Part shown: one piece after another, positions 22,301 through 34,228 of the stretch
Position numbering within the stretch: position 1 is the first letter of the stretch
Layout of the letters: the number at the start of each line of letters is the position of its first letter
Source: Perognathus longimembris pacificus
Taxonomy: Eukaryota > Chordata > Mammalia > Rodentia > Heteromyidae
Direction: 5' to 3'
DNA length: 64,000 bases
Assembly: GCF_023159225.1 (NCBI RefSeq)
Contig: NC_063184.1
Coordinates: forward strand, 13,381,528 to 13,445,527
Notes under the pieces: model-generated
The model's database searches: none
What the model was told of the DNA's origin: nothing
The model's input: only the letters and a program-made list of their open reading frames with translations
Translations under genes and position numbers: made by a program

Positions 22301-22809
22301 GTACTACCTGACATATTTTAATATTTATGCATCAAATCAATGAGATAAGAGGTGAGAGTTTGGGCCTGAGGGGAAGGGTGCAGCAGGGGTCTGAGTTGGC
22401 TTTGTCTCTGCTGGGTCCTCTGTGATGCTTTCTGCTTCTGCACAGCTCTCTAGTTCTGCCCATCCAGCCTGTCAATGGGAAGGAGACGCAAGGAGTACAG
22501 CGGAGAAGAGTCTTGGCGGCAGGGCTCCTAGTCACTTCTTGCATCAGTTATACCTTACTGGGCACTGAACAGGGGGCCAGAGATGAATGGTTGAGAAAGA
22601 TAAGCATTCATTTCCTCATGCGGCTGACCTCCGTTGAGAGCACTAGTGCATAGATGTAGTATGTGAAGAGCTAGAGAACCACATTTTGCATTCAAGGGAA
22701 TGAACTACCATTGTGTGCAATGGCCACAGAAGAATAATATATGCCAGTTAGGGCTGTGTGGGAAGACCTATTATCAAAAGCATGCCAAGATAACAGGGTT
22801 TTTAAATAA
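22301..22809. other. Unassigned unique sequence
   Basis: No recognised repeat or gene. Confidence 0.45.
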
Positions 22810-22994
22810 AGCTTTTTTTTTAAAAAAGAATCTTTAATTGTCATTATAAAAGTGATGTGCAGAGGGGTTACAGTTACATAAGTTAGATAAAGAGTACATT
22901 TCCTTTTGGACAATTTCACCCCTTTCCTTGCCCTTTCCCCAAATAAGTCTCCTATTCAGTGTTGTGAAACATTGCAGTGTTGTGAAACACTTAG
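22810..22994 (-). mobile_element. L1 3' end, diverged
   Basis: Antisense L1 tail: GCAGAGGGGTTACAGTTACA and AGAGTACATTTCCTTTTGGA parallel the copies at 45690 and 46440. Next to it CAGTGTTGTGAAACATTG (22957-22974) is tandemly repeated at 22975-22989. Confidence 0.82.
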
Positions 22995-23986
22995 ACTCTG
23001 CCTGCATTGGAATGTTTAAGTCAGTTGAATATATCGCTGTGCTACCTTTAAAGAATCTTTTCTAGTTCAAGTAAGGAGAATATTAAAGGTTGATTTTTGT
23101 CTTTCATTTGTTTCTCTCTACTTACTCATCCCATTCTCTCCTTACCCCTTCCATGCCTGGCAATACAGTTGGTTGACTGTTACTGACTAAATTAACGAAG
23201 TCTGAGTTAGGTTGGTTGCCAAAGAATGGAGAGAAAGGAATTTTAAGCAAAGCTATGAACAGGGCAGGATTTCCTAAGGTGTTCATCTGGGCGGAAGTGA
23301 AGGAATGCGCATGGCAGGAAGCACTGAGTATATGAATGGGATTGTAGTCGAGGATGAAGTGGTAACCTGGGAACCAATTGTTATCAGGTCATCTCTATAA
23401 AGTTAAAGCACTAAAAATGTATCTTGTAGAGAAAGGGGGTCTGTGTGGAGACTCTGAGATAAGAGAATGAAACGTCCCAGATTTTTAGCAAGATAACTCA
23501 CAGAGTGGTGAGGAGGGAGAAGAGGATGTTGATGGACAGTTTCCCAGACAGGCAATGGTCCAGATGAGGAGTACCAAGAGATGCTAAGCCTCTGTGAGTG
23601 GCATGGAGAATGGCAAATGTGACCATTCCAAGGATTTCTTCCCAAGAGATTATTAACAGATACTAAGAACCTTAATTGCAAAATATTTGATTTTTTTGTT
23701 TGGTTAGATAAACTTTGGGGTTTATAAGCTTGTGATACATTGAGTCAAATTTGGATAACACTAAGTCACAGCTTGGTTTAGTTTTTATCTCATTTCCATA
23801 CTAAACTTCTGGCACACTATGAAGAAGTATCTCCTGCAAGGAAACTTTATTATGATATATTGCAGCTCCTGAGAGTCATATATGTCAACAAGAACTGGAA
23901 CTTCACAGGTATATTTTAAGTTAGCAAAGGATACACTATAAATAACAAGAATTTGTACATCTTTTATGACTGAGTGTCCTAAGTAT

Positions 23987-24037
<51 letters not shown>

Positions 24038-25566
24038 GCTTGCAATAAAATTAGGTAGCATGATGTAATGATTATCTTTTTCTACTTGTAAGTCAGAGAA
24101 AAAGCCATAACTTACAGAGAAACTATAAAGCAAAAGAAATACATCACATTTCCAAAGCAAATAGCGAATGCTCCCACTGTCTTCCTGGCCCTTGCTTTTG
24201 ATGTCTTACATTTATTTGGTAGTATTTCTTCAGTACATGATAAGAGTGCTGCAGTAAATTCACCTAAAATCTTATAGTATTAAAAAGCCACGGCAGGGAG
24301 CAAGAATATAGGGTTGCAGTCTAGGAAGAGTTCAAAACACTATCACTGAAATTTTATGGAGTCTTAAAAGCGATGCTAGCCAAGGACTGCTACAGTCCAT
24401 TTAATTCCTTCCACAGACGAGCTTTCATTCAGAAGAAACACTGAGATGGGGGAGTTTTTGTTTATCACTCTCTCTTAAGATCCTCAGAAATGGCAGCCTC
24501 AAAACCCAACTGGTTATTGTAGTATGTATCTTCTCAGCCCCAAATTACTGCATTAAGGCATTAAAGATACTTCAGTGTGGAAGGCCATGGTTAAGAGTGT
24601 TGACCTATTTTTATGAACTCATTAATCAATCTTCCCTCCTATTGCACATTTTTGATTAATTATTTCCCTACAGATTTTCTCCATTTTGTTTGCCTCTGTA
24701 GTGTCCTCTTCTTCCCTTTTACTTATTCGATGATGAATTTTTTCTTCTAGAATGTAAGAGACTACATCTTCTCTCTGGTTATAGCTAGACCTTACCAGGG
24801 TATCAATCCCAAATTAATATACATTAAATATGGTTCAAAAGAAAAGGAGAATTCAGGAGAAGAGGAGCTAGTTTTAGGGAGTGGAGAACAGGGCAACATT
24901 TTGTTGATTCCTTTAAGCTACAAATGTAATTATACTGGTACTTCTTAAAATGAGAAACATAATGATGTATTTTAAGAACAGCAACTGGCACAATAAGTTC
25001 TTGGCTTTCTGGAGTGTTCTCAAACTTAATCTTCAACCATTTCAGAAGCCATAGAGAAAAAGACTTTATTTCTTCATTGTAGAAGACTTTATTGCTTCCT
25101 CAGTGGAATTAGTGGTTGAAGATACAGAGGAGTTATGGGGCATAACTCAGAAAGAACTTGGCTTAGCTCTTGATGTGTCCCCTGCTTCACTTTACAGCCA
25201 TGTATTGCCTAGGATTTGCACACATCTTATCCAGAATGGGACTCTTGGGAGAGAAAGATGAGTTTTATAAAATGTACTTCTGGTTCAATTTCAAGGATTA
25301 TTTAAACCCACTTAAGATGTAACTCAAATTCCTATAGAGGTTTGTTTTCTGTACCCCTTTACTAACTGTTGTCTAATAGGGGGAAATTTTGAGTTTTTTT
25401 CCACTTTGTAAAATTTAAGAAGAGCATGTTTGTTTAAAAATTACCAATAATATGGTAATAAATGGTAACAAGATGCCAGTAAGCATATCCATACTACAAA
25501 TATTTGAATAAAATCAGTGCCTTGATTTTAGAGGCACATTATTTATGTGATATTCTCTTGCTATCT
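22995..25566. other. Large repeat-poor block
   Basis: About 2.6 kb in which I recognise only the TG microsatellite at 23990-24033. Open frames are short and unrelated to anything known to me. Confidence 0.5.
23990..24033 (+). repeat. (TG)22 microsatellite
   Basis: Uninterrupted TG tract of about 44 bp. Confidence 0.97.
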
Positions 25567-26000
25567 ATAGATACAGCCCCTGTGTATCTATGGATTCAGA
25601 ATCCTTGGATTCTACCAAAGGAGGACTGATAATGTTTGAAGAAAAATGCATCTGTCCTGAATATGTACACACTTCTTTGTTGAAACAACGTGATGTGGCT
25701 ACTCTATCTGTAGCATGTACATGGTATTCTGTGTTATCACAATTTAGAGATGATTTAAAATACATGGAAGAATATGTTCAGTTAGTACGCAAAGATTATG
25801 CCTTTTTGTTTGCTGTATTTTTTTTTGGCAGTACCAGGGTTTTGAACTCAGGGCCTCACACTTGGTAGGCAAGTACTTTATCCCTTGAGTCAAATCTCCA
25901 GCCCTTATGACTTTCTGTGTAAGAGAATTGAGCTTCTGTGGATTTCGGTATCCTAGAGGAGTCCTGGAGCCTATCCCCCACTGATGCTGATAGACAGCTT
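25567..26000 (+). mobile_element. MER2 (Tigger-like) DNA transposon, interrupted
   Basis: Nearly full-length fossil. The left part is 25567-25812 (GTATCTATGGATTCAGAATC, AAATGCATCTGTCCTGAATA, TAGAGATGATTTAAAATACA). The right part is 25906-26000 (TGTGGATTTCGGTATCCTAG, GAGTCCTGGAGCCTATCCCC). The parts are separated by an ID SINE. Non-autonomous and non-coding. Confidence 0.87.
25815..25905 (-). repeat. Monomeric ID-type SINE inserted in MER2
   Basis: Antisense: T9 tail, GGCAGTACCAGGGTTTTGAA, CTCAGGGCCTCACACTTGGT, ending ATCTCCAGCCC. Flanks TTATGCCTTTT (left) and TTATGACTTTC (right) look like a decayed target-site duplication. Confidence 0.8.
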
Positions 26001-27044
26001 CCATTGTTGTATGGACTTACTGCTCACCTACTGGAATCAAAGAAAACTGCCAGAGAAACGACAGCTTCAATAGAAATGTCTGACATCAGTAATTCAATAA
26101 GCAGTACAGAAAGACATTGCCCTTCTTGACAAAGCTATCTGTTACTAGCACTCATTTGAATACTTGGTTCACATTCAATGAATGCATTATTTGGCACTAC
26201 TTTCTGAGAAGAAAGCAATGATGAAGTATAAGGTTCGCCATCCATATACGACTTATGTTCTCCTATTGCCAGAAAATCCTTCCTTTGTAAGTACGCTTGG
26301 TAAACATAACCATGACTGGATGCAGAGCAGGGAAGTGCAAAGCCCTTTCCCCAAACATTTTGCTGTCTAGGCCTTAGGAAGAAAAGGCATCTTATCTACT
26401 GCAGCTCCTAATGCAGAACCCAAGTAAAATAACTGAGTGTCAGCACAATATTCAGAAGATGGCTTGGTGGTTTGTTTTTTTTTAATTTGAGCCAAAAATA
26501 ATGAGCAAGGGTAGATTTGTGTGCACCAGATTTACTGGAGAGCTGATTGAGTTGAATTCCCAGCCAACAAGCAAGTAGACGAATGGTGCTTGCTTGGTTG
26601 AGGACATGAAGAGAAAAAAGTGACAGAATGATAGTTAGATTGGCAGAAATGAGCTAATGAGTCCCAGTTGTATTGAAAAGAGAAGCTTGAAGGTTTTTAG
26701 AATGTAAGTCGTGATGGAAGGAAGGAGGTTGGGACAATTGATCTAACAGACATGCCAAATGAGATTTGCTGCTCGCTAGGGAATCTGGAATATGCCACTG
26801 GATTCCTCTAGCTCCTCTTAGAAGTTTTAACTGAAAATGCACTTATGAGGTGGAACTAAAAATGCACTCAACCTACACTGATTTGGACCGCAGTGATTTG
26901 AAATATGGGTGTTGTGTCTATCCCTCTTAGATAGAAAATTTGAAGTAATTTAATTCAGCTTACAAGACTGATTTAAAAATAAAAATAGAAATTTAAAAAT
27001 GGCATCTCCTTTAAAAAGCAAGAGCTCAAAAATATAAGTATTTT
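26001..27044. other. Unassigned unique sequence
   Basis: About 1 kb. No repeat or gene recognised. Confidence 0.5.
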
Positions 27045-27296
27045 TATTTGTGTTTATTTATTTTGGTGTCGGTCCTAGAACTTGAACTCAGGGCCTAGGG
27101 ACTGTCCCCGAGCTTTTGTGCTTACGGCTAGCACTCTACCACATGAGCCATACAACTCCACTTCTTGTTTTTGGTGGTTAATTGGAGATCAGGGTCTCAC
27201 AGACTTTTCTGCCCAAGCTGGTTTCAAACCATGATCCTCAGATCACATCTTCTTAAGTAGCTAGGATTACAGGCATGGGCCACTAGCAACTGGTTA
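27045..27296 (-). repeat. Composite B1-like + ID-like SINE
   Basis: Antisense, complete: CTTGAACTCAGGGCCTAGGG, GTTAATTGGAGATCAGGGTC, AACCATGATCCTCAGATCAC, AGCTAGGATTACAGGCATGG. Confidence 0.92.
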
Positions 27297-27879
27297 GAGC
27301 TAATTGTTTACACTGAAACTCCCAAGTGCTTTCAGATGCTAAAGATGTTTCTGGTAAGATAATTAGGTTGACCTCCAGGTGATAGACAGCTGTCTTTTGC
27401 TCAGAAACTTGATTCCTAGCGCCGAAAGACCCCACTTCCATAGAGACAACATAAATATAATGTGAATTATATTTTTTCTCACACATTAGTGAGTTCACAG
27501 CATCCAGACTACTAATTCATATTTAGTTACTTTATTGACATTAGTTGTGCAAAAGAGTTTCATTTTAATATGTCCACTTACTTTTATACAACATATAGAG
27601 GGTTCAAAATTCCCTTTAAAGATTTTTATAAAACTTTGCATGCATTCTGCATGTTCCCCTACATTTCTCTTCAGGCCCATGGGTGGGAATTACTAGACAT
27701 GATCCAGATAATCAGTTTTAAATCTTGACTGTTGGTAAAGCTAAAGAAGTTTCAGTGATTCTGCCTTAATGCATAAGTGACCTTGTGGTCACTGTCCATA
27801 TTCTGCTAGAAAATTATAATTATGAACTTTTTTTAAATAACCTTTCTTGATTATTAACTATTAAAGATAAAACATTTAA
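27297..27879. other. Unassigned sequence
   Basis: No recognised repeat or gene. Confidence 0.45.
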
Positions 27880-28155
27880 ACTTGAGCTAGCCATGGTGGT
27901 GCCCAGGGCATTGTGGGATGGGGAGATGGGGTGGATTGTGATTTGAGGCCAGCCCACCTTCTCCTAGAAGATTAGTTGAGACTCTCATCTTAACCAATGT
28001 AGAGTGTCAATTGCACCCCAGCTCCATGGAGAGTCACAGCCTGAGGCTGGCTCTAGGCAAAAGGGAGGCACTATCTGAAAAATAAGTAGAGCAAAATAGA
28101 GTTGGGGGGATGGCTCATGTGACAGAGCCTGTGCTTGAATTTTAATTTTTGGCAA
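27880..28155 (+). repeat. Composite B1-like + ID-like SINE, diverged
   Basis: Sense: GAGCTAGCCATGGTGGTGCC, GAGACTCTCATCTTAACCAA, then an ID-like unit (GGGGGATGGCTCATGTGACA). Confidence 0.7.
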
Positions 28156-28160
28156 CTCAG

Positions 28161-28202
28161 ACTAGACGTATACAAAACTAGATGTATACAAAACTAGATG
28201 TA
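28161..28202 (+). repeat. 16-bp tandem repeat, 2.6 copies
   Basis: Unit ACTAGATGTATACAAA. The first copy (28161-28176) differs at one base (GACG for GATG). It immediately follows the tail of the preceding SINE. Confidence 0.9.
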
Positions 28203-28383
28203 ACTCCGATTCTTCAAAGAGCCTGAGTTGAAAGTTTCATATTTAAATTGTGACAAACCACATTGCATTAGAAGTGCTTAAAAATATTTGAGAACAGAAG
28301 GCAACTTCATACCACATAGAATATGGAAAAATGAATATGTCCAATTTTATTTGATCTTGTCTATTCATTAAAACATGCTCTTC

Positions 28384-28600
28384 AGCCAGGTGTGGTGGTG
28401 TAATCTTAGCTGAAATGTAAGCACTCAAGAAGCTGAGGCTAGTGTATCACTGGTTCAAAGCCAGCCTGGCACCTTGTCTCAAAAGAAAAAAATTTCACCC
28501 ACCAAGATAAATACTTTGGGGCTGGGAGCGATGAATGCTTGTCTAGAATACGCAGCATCCTGGGTTTAACCCCTGTATGTACTACGGGGAGGGGCAAAAA
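28384..28600 (+). repeat. B1-like + ID composite SINE
   Basis: Sense: AGCCAGGTGTGGTGGTGTAA (closer to classical B1 5' sequence), GGTTCAAAGCCAGCCTGGCA, then an ID-like unit GGGGCTGGGAGCGATGAATG. Separate B1 and ID insertions cannot be excluded. Confidence 0.75.
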
Positions 28601-28671
28601 GCGAAGAACAAAACTGGATGAAAGTATCACAGTGAAGCCACTTAATTCCTATAATTTTTACATGAATTTAT

Positions 28672-28902
28672 TTTTATTTTTTGGTGCGGAGCCTAGGTGC
28701 TGCTGCTTAGTTTTTTTTTTTCTTTTTGTTTTCTCAAGGCTAGTGCTCTACCACTTAAGCCACTGTTCTGCTTCCAACTTTTTGGTGGTTAATGAGAGAC
28801 AAGAGTCTCACAGACTTTCCTGCCCAAGCTGACTTCAAACCATGATCCTCAGATCTCAGCCTCTTGAATAGCTCAGGCCTGAGGCACCTGCGACCAGCTA
28901 CT
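28672..28902 (-). repeat. Composite B1-like + ID-like SINE
   Basis: Antisense: CTCAAGGCTAGTGCTCTACC, AAGAGTCTCACAGACTTTCC, CCATGATCCTCAGATCTCAG. Confidence 0.92.
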
Positions 28903-30027
28903 AATTATCATTTAAAAATCCTGTTTTTAAAAGAACCATTTCACTAGGTGAGCTATGAGATAAATTCTCCTGAAGTGAATGTTTTAACCTACTAAGAATT
29001 ATGGATCTGAAAATGTACCCTGCTCTCCAGTGTGGTTTCTTGTTGTAGCCATAAGGAATTTGACAATTTGACGGTTCGGAAAAGGTGTTTCTTGCTTTGA
29101 TCACATTCCAGAGTGCGGCCTGGAGGTGTGGGGATGAGTATTAATCTTTGCTGAATTTATTTATTCAGAGATTTCTGAGGATCCTTTGTTTGTGTGCTGG
29201 CATCCTTGCCAGGCCTTGGCTTTCTCACCAAACAGTGGCAAAGACAAAGGGAACATCAGGGAGGGCGTGCAGAAGGCATTATTCTCATCAGACCTCCTCC
29301 TGCCCGCATTCCAGCGCATGCCCAAGAGAGAACAGCAAGGATGGTCCGGTGAATGCATAGCATTCTCGTCCACCAGCATTTCTTGGGAACACATTTTGTA
29401 GTTCACAATTTTCTCTAATTAAAATTGAGCCATACCACTCGCTGATCCACCTTACCAAGGTGTTATAGCTTGGATTAAGTAATTATATAGCAGAAGTGTT
29501 GAAGCAATTTGCAATGCCAGGATAATCAGCGCAGAGCAATTTCACATTTGAGTCTTTGCAGCAAGGTCAGAAGTACCCATGGATTATTTTACTTTTTGTA
29601 ATTAGAAATGTCTCTTCATTGTATTTGCGAGAGATCCAAACCAGAAACCACTGGCAGGATTCGGTGAGCAGAGACACAGGTGGCTTCTTATAATGAACTC
29701 TGGCTGAGGAATTTGGAGCCGTTCAAGAGCTGAAGTGACTTCCAGGTGTTCTCGTTCTCCCAAATTTCAGTTACCTGCCAAAGAAGTAGAAGCCTCATTC
29801 ATCAGGAAACACCTTTAGCCATTTATGCTGTTTAGGCTTCCAAAGGCTGCTGGGCAGTGTAAGTTGCAGGATTTCCTGCTGGGGGCAAGGGTTGATCTTC
29901 TGCAATTAGTCTCCTTCAATTTCCTCATGGCTTCTCTTCAGTGTGGGACTAGCCCACCTTGCCTTTACCCTTAGTTCCTTCATAGCTTGTCGTGTGTATG
30001 TATGCTCTATTGCTACAGAACAAGAAC
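28903..30027. other. Repeat-poor block, conserved-noncoding candidate
   Basis: About 1.1 kb of unique sequence. 29440-29620 is AT-rich without low complexity and contains homeodomain-type TAATTA-like strings. Frames at 29148-29406 lack recognisable homology. No exon signal that I trust. Confidence 0.45.
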
Positions 30028-30345
30028 CTCTTGGCGGGTGCAGCGGTTCACTTCCTGTAATCCCAGCTGTTTAAGGAGGCAGATATCAGATCAAGAAGAA
30101 CTCCATTTGATATCAGTGCAAGAAAAAAAATAGTAAGGCTTTCATCTCAACAAATAAGATGTAGTGGCATGTATCTATAATCCAGCAATGCTGAGGCTGT
30201 AGGTAGGAGGATTGGGGTTGAAGACCCTTTCGGCAAAACCGAAAGAGACTTATCTGAAAAACGAGGCAGTCATGGGTTGGGGACAGGTCTCAAGTGGTAC
30301 AATATTGAACAAGTACAAGAGCTTGAGTTCTTAAGCAAACCCCTG
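30028..30345 (+). repeat. Composite B1-like + ID-like SINE(s), diverged
   Basis: Sense: GCGGGTGCAGCGGTTCACTT, CCTGTAATCCCAGCTGTTTA, then a second B1-like stretch (GCTGAGGCTGTAGGTAGGAG) and an ID-like unit (GGACAGGTCTCAAGTGGTAC). Confidence 0.72.
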
Positions 30346-31084
30346 GTGAATTAATTGGTAATGGCTGGGCACGTGCCTACAGCAAAGGCCAGTGTGTGTG
30401 TCTGGTGGAGGCAGCTTTGTCTGATGAACTGCTAACATTAAGCCCGTGCTACTCAAAACTTGAAACTGTACACATCTCATATCTCTTGCTGGTGTTGACC
30501 CTCGGGACACTAATACTGGAGTTGACTTGGAATTGAGCTTTGCCAGGTAGGACTATTTCCTGTTATCTTAGGCTGCCCAGAAATCAGTTGGGTCTGAGAA
30601 GTTTGCATCCAGCGCTGTGGTGGAAAATGCAAACCCAGGGAAGCAAGCAAGGCTAGAAAAATTCACTGCCATAGGCCACAGCATCTCATGCTCTCTGGAG
30701 GAGATTTCTTGCTCTTATGTGACTTCATCAGAGCAGATGTGTGAATGAATCAAGTCACTCCTAGGGGCAGGCTCCTTTCTGTTACAATGGCCACTGAATA
30801 AACTGGGCGGGGGGTATCCACTCCTCGTACTTTTAGGTGTAAGGGTACCATTTCCCCATGTGTTCTGGGCAGCCAGTCTCGCCAGATATTATAAGGCCTT
30901 GCATCCATAGCCAGTACATCCACTTTTGCTGTTCCAGCAGCCTGCTTCACGACCAGAGCTGCTCATGCTTGGGGATGTTCTTTATCAGAAAGCAAGCAGA
31001 TGTGCAGCTGTTGGAACCCATCACCGAACCCAGAAAACTCTGATACATTCAGTGTAATTCACTTCTGTCAGATTTGTTGTAATT
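30346..31084. other. Unassigned unique sequence
   Basis: About 0.7 kb. Nothing recognised; a short antisense frame at 30750-30950 has no known relatives that I can name. Confidence 0.45.
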
Positions 31085-31302
31085 TCTTTGGCAGGGGAGG
31101 TGAACTTGGGGTTTGAACTTGGTTGGCTTGGTTGCTCAATTGGCATTCTATCATTGGAGCCATTCCTCCAGTTCAGCTGTGTACTGGTTAATTGGAGTTG
31201 GAATCTCCTGGACTTTCCTGTCTGGGCAGGCAGCATATCTTAATCCTCCAGATTTCAGTCTCCTGATAGCTAGGACTGTAGGTGTGAGCCACTAGCAGCT
31301 TG
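31085..31302 (-). repeat. Composite B1-like + ID-like SINE
   Basis: Antisense: TTAATTGGAGTTGGAATCTC, CAGTCTCCTGATAGCTAGGA, ending GTAGGTGTGAGCCACTAGCA. Confidence 0.82.
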
Positions 31303-31614
31303 CTCCTGTCATAAATTCTGTTGCTTTCCCACTAGTCCAGTTTATTTTGAGGCTATCTTTGTGGCTTTAGACATTCATCATTATGGGTTTGGACTCTGAG
31401 TACAGTGAATAATTCAGGAGCTCAGCAACAGTCAAGTAAACAAATATGGTCATTTGGGGAAGACGTAATGCTATGTAGGAAGGAAAACAGGGTGATGTAT
31501 AGTAATTACAGGCGTCTATAGAACCTAAACCCTCGGCCTTGGATGGTCCTACCAGTCTTTTTTTCTTCTCTGCATTAGCCTGAGATTCCAGTACATGATT
31601 TTCTAAATCTATTT

Positions 31615-31851
31615 TGATATTTTCTTTCCTTTTTTTTTTTTTTTGGCCAGTCCTGGGCCTTGGACTCAGGGCCTGAGCACTGTCCCTGGCTTCTTCCCGC
31701 TCAAGGCTAGCACTCTGCCACTTGAGCCACAGCGCCGCTTCTGGCCGTTTTCTGTATATGTGGTGCTGGGGAATCGAACCTAGGGCCTCGTGTATCCAAG
31801 GCAGGCACTCTTGCCACTAGGCTATATCCCCAGCCCCTGATATTTTCTTTC
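31615..31851 (-). mobile_element. Young IDL-Geo-type dimeric SINE with 14-bp target-site duplication
   Basis: Antisense element at 31629-31837. Poly(T) leads into TGGCTTCTTCCCGCTCAAGG and an intact antisense B box (GGAATCGAACC). A perfect duplication TGATATTTTCTTTC lies at 31615-31628 and 31838-31851. Over its body it differs from the 54235 copy at only about two positions by eye. Member of the GCGGGAAG subfamily. Confidence 0.95.
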
Positions 31852-31884
31852 TGATCCAGTAACTTAAAACTTTATCTGCAATTC

Positions 31885-32045
31885 TTTGTGCTTTCTAATT
31901 TCTACCCTGGGGCTTATGCATGTATTGTTGTCCCTTTAATCAGAAATGTTTTACAACTCTACCTAGTCTTTCTCTTGGCTCCTTCAAAACGTGATTAAAA
32001 CTGCCCTGTTCCAGGAAGCCTTTCCTGGAGTGCAGTTGTATTTTC
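31885..32045 (-). repeat. L2-like fragment
   Basis: Antisense L2-style text: TTGTCCCTTTAATCAGAAAT, CTCTTGGCTCCTTCAAAACG, CAGGAAGCCTTTCCTGGAGT. Confidence 0.65.
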
Positions 32046-32324
32046 ACCTGCTTGTATGCATGCTCCCTGCGCTCGGGATGCCCGTCTGAATGGAATTCTT
32101 CAACGTCTCAACTATGTCTTCAAGTCTCTTCTGGTGGCCTTTATGCCACGTCTGCCTTATGGCGCCAGATGCACAGCATTGGCCATGGGTGCTGCGATGA
32201 CTGGCAGAGACCACACAAGATGCGTCAGGGCCCCATGGTAACAGCTGGGAGATTTTCCCGGAGGTTTGCAGTGAACCACTTTAGTTAACACAGGATCCTT
32301 GGTTGTATTAGGAGCCAATTCCGT
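32046..32324. other. GC-richer unassigned segment
   Basis: Carries several CpGs (GCTCGGG, GCCCGTC, GGCGCC) in an otherwise AT-rich area, and two frames of 61 and 78 codons. No protein family is recognised in either. It could be a decayed processed pseudogene or an L2 extension. Confidence 0.4.
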
Positions 32325-32450
32325 GATTCCTCTATACTTCTGAGGATCTTAATTTTCTCATTTGTAAGGTTAGAAAAAGCTTAATAAATGAGCTTTAACA
32401 TCTTCTGGTTTTTGTGAAATTACAAAATGTTAATAGGATACAAGGAATAA
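32325..32450 (+). repeat. Possible MIR fragment
   Basis: CTTAATTTTCTCATTTGTAA and GGTTAGAAAAAGCTTAATAA loosely match the MIR core. Confidence 0.45.
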
Positions 32451-33149
32451 CATAGGACTTTTCTGAATTACTTAAGATACAATATAACTCCCCATTATTC
32501 AAGTGTGGAAAAGAAATATTTTATTATAGAACGCTAAGAAGAGCATTTGCTTTCCTAAATTTAGACTGCAGGAAAAGCTGTAGGATGCTGGGGGGAAATA
32601 GAACTTTCCCTATCTCTTCCCTCACCGTGTAGCTTCATGTGCTAAGATTTAGCCACCTTCTATTTCAACAAGCAGTTCAAGCAATCCTATTCTAAGCATA
32701 ATAGTAACACTTGATGGCGGCATTCATTGATAAAGAAAGAACTGATTGGCTGTATTATAAAGTGGATCTGTAACAGGAATTAGTTTGACTTCCTGTCAGA
32801 TAGAACAAGCACAAAACTGGATGCTTCGCACCAGAGCTTCAATGGGCTGTCCTGGTACTGTAGAGTTGAGCAGTGTTCTTGGCTATTACCCACTGGGTGC
32901 CAGGCCTACTCTAAGTCGTGGGAATCAGTCTTTCCAATGATTGCTAGTTGTCCCCTGGAGAACAAGTGCTTCTCGTGGGCAGCCGCTGATCTGGGGCATA
33001 GAGAAGATGCCATATAAAAGACCTAAAATTGTAAATTATCATTATTATTATTCTATGTTGTGACAAAACAAAATGTCCAACATCTAAACAATACTCCCAA
33101 ATTTTAAGAAGAAAATGTTTCATGGAAAGAGAAGAAACTAGTTATATAG
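32451..33149. other. Unassigned unique sequence
   Basis: Nothing recognised. Confidence 0.45.
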
Positions 33150-33400
33150 CATAGCCATCCCTCTGTGTCTGTGGGGAATTGGTTCTAGGACAATCTCAAA
33201 ATCTACAAATGCTCAAAGCCCTCTTAGGATAGCTTTTAATATTTCCATTCAGCTTATGTATAAATCCTTCCACATACTTTAAATCATCTCTAGGCTACTA
33301 ATATAATCTAATACAATGTAAATACTACGTGAATTGTTATGTTTTGTTGTTTCGGGGAATGATGGCAGGAAAAAGAATCTGTGCATGTTGAATACAGATC
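33150..33400 (-). mobile_element. MER2 (Tigger-like) DNA transposon fragment
   Basis: Antisense MER2: CCATCCCTCTGTGTCTGTGG, GAATTGGTTCTAGGACAATC, TTTAAATCATCTCTAGGCTA, and GTGCATGTTGAATACAGATC at the far end. Fossil. Confidence 0.88.
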
Positions 33401-33817
33401 AGATGACTTCTTTCTTCTCCTCACCAGTATTTGGGATCTGAGTTTGGGTAAATCTATGGAAGCAGAACACAGAGACGTGGAATGGTAACTCTATGTAGGT
33501 TTGTGAAAGGATCAGAAGGCATGCTTACTTTTTGTAATGATTATTTTTGAGTTTGGAATGACAGTGAATCCTAATGAGAACCTTGAATTCTTTCCTCACT
33601 TACAGATCAGGACAGCGGGTCCCTGGCCATCCCTTGGGTCAGGGGTTGGAGCACACAGCTCTTTCTGCTGGCCTTGGCCTCCCTGCCTATCTGAGAGATG
33701 AAGAATAGGCCACTCTTGTCATAACGAGAGCCACTGTGCCAGGTCGTGCAGATGAACAGGTGTTTTACCAAAGGACTCTCTGGCGTTTGTAGTTATCCAT
33801 GACCAAAGTCAAAACAG
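33401..33817. other. Unassigned sequence
   Basis: No recognised repeat or gene. Confidence 0.45.
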
Positions 33818-34228
33818 GGCAAATTCAGATATAAAAACACATTTGGACATGATTCTAGTGCAAGGTGATATGTAAGGGTCCAACTTTATTATTTTTTTTA
33901 CAGGGGTGTAACCAACTTTACCAGCACCGTTTGTTGAAGGGACTGTCTTTCTTCCATCCTTTTTTTTTTTTTTTTTGGCTCCCTTATCAAAGATTAGATG
34001 GCCATAGGTCTGTGGGTTCATTAATAAGTCTTCAGTTCTATTCCACTGGTCCTCAGGCCCGTTCTTGTGCCAGTACCAAGCTGTTTTGTATTACTATAGC
34101 TTTGTAATAGAGTTTGAAATTTGGTATTGTTATGCTTCTAGTGCTGCTTTTCCTGCTAAGGATTGTTTTTGCTATTCGGGGTCTTTTATTGTTCCATATG
34201 AATTTTTGGATTGCTTTCTCTATTTCAC
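33818..34228 (-). mobile_element. L1 ORF2 segment, inverted 5' part of the L1 ending at 34615
   Basis: Reads on the minus strand as ORF2 C-terminal-half homology: [64 protein letters not shown], in several frames with a disrupting A-rich stretch. It adjoins a plus-strand 3' UTR of the same family at about 34228, the structure expected from twin priming during L1 insertion. Confidence 0.9.

Noticed and set aside
28161..28202. CRISPR-like repeat array
   Set aside because: Direct tandem copies without spacers, in a mammalian genome.
29148..29406. Overlapping 70-81 codon frames as a candidate gene
   Set aside because: Three phases and both strands are open at once, typical of chance in GC-richer unique DNA. 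No domain recognised.
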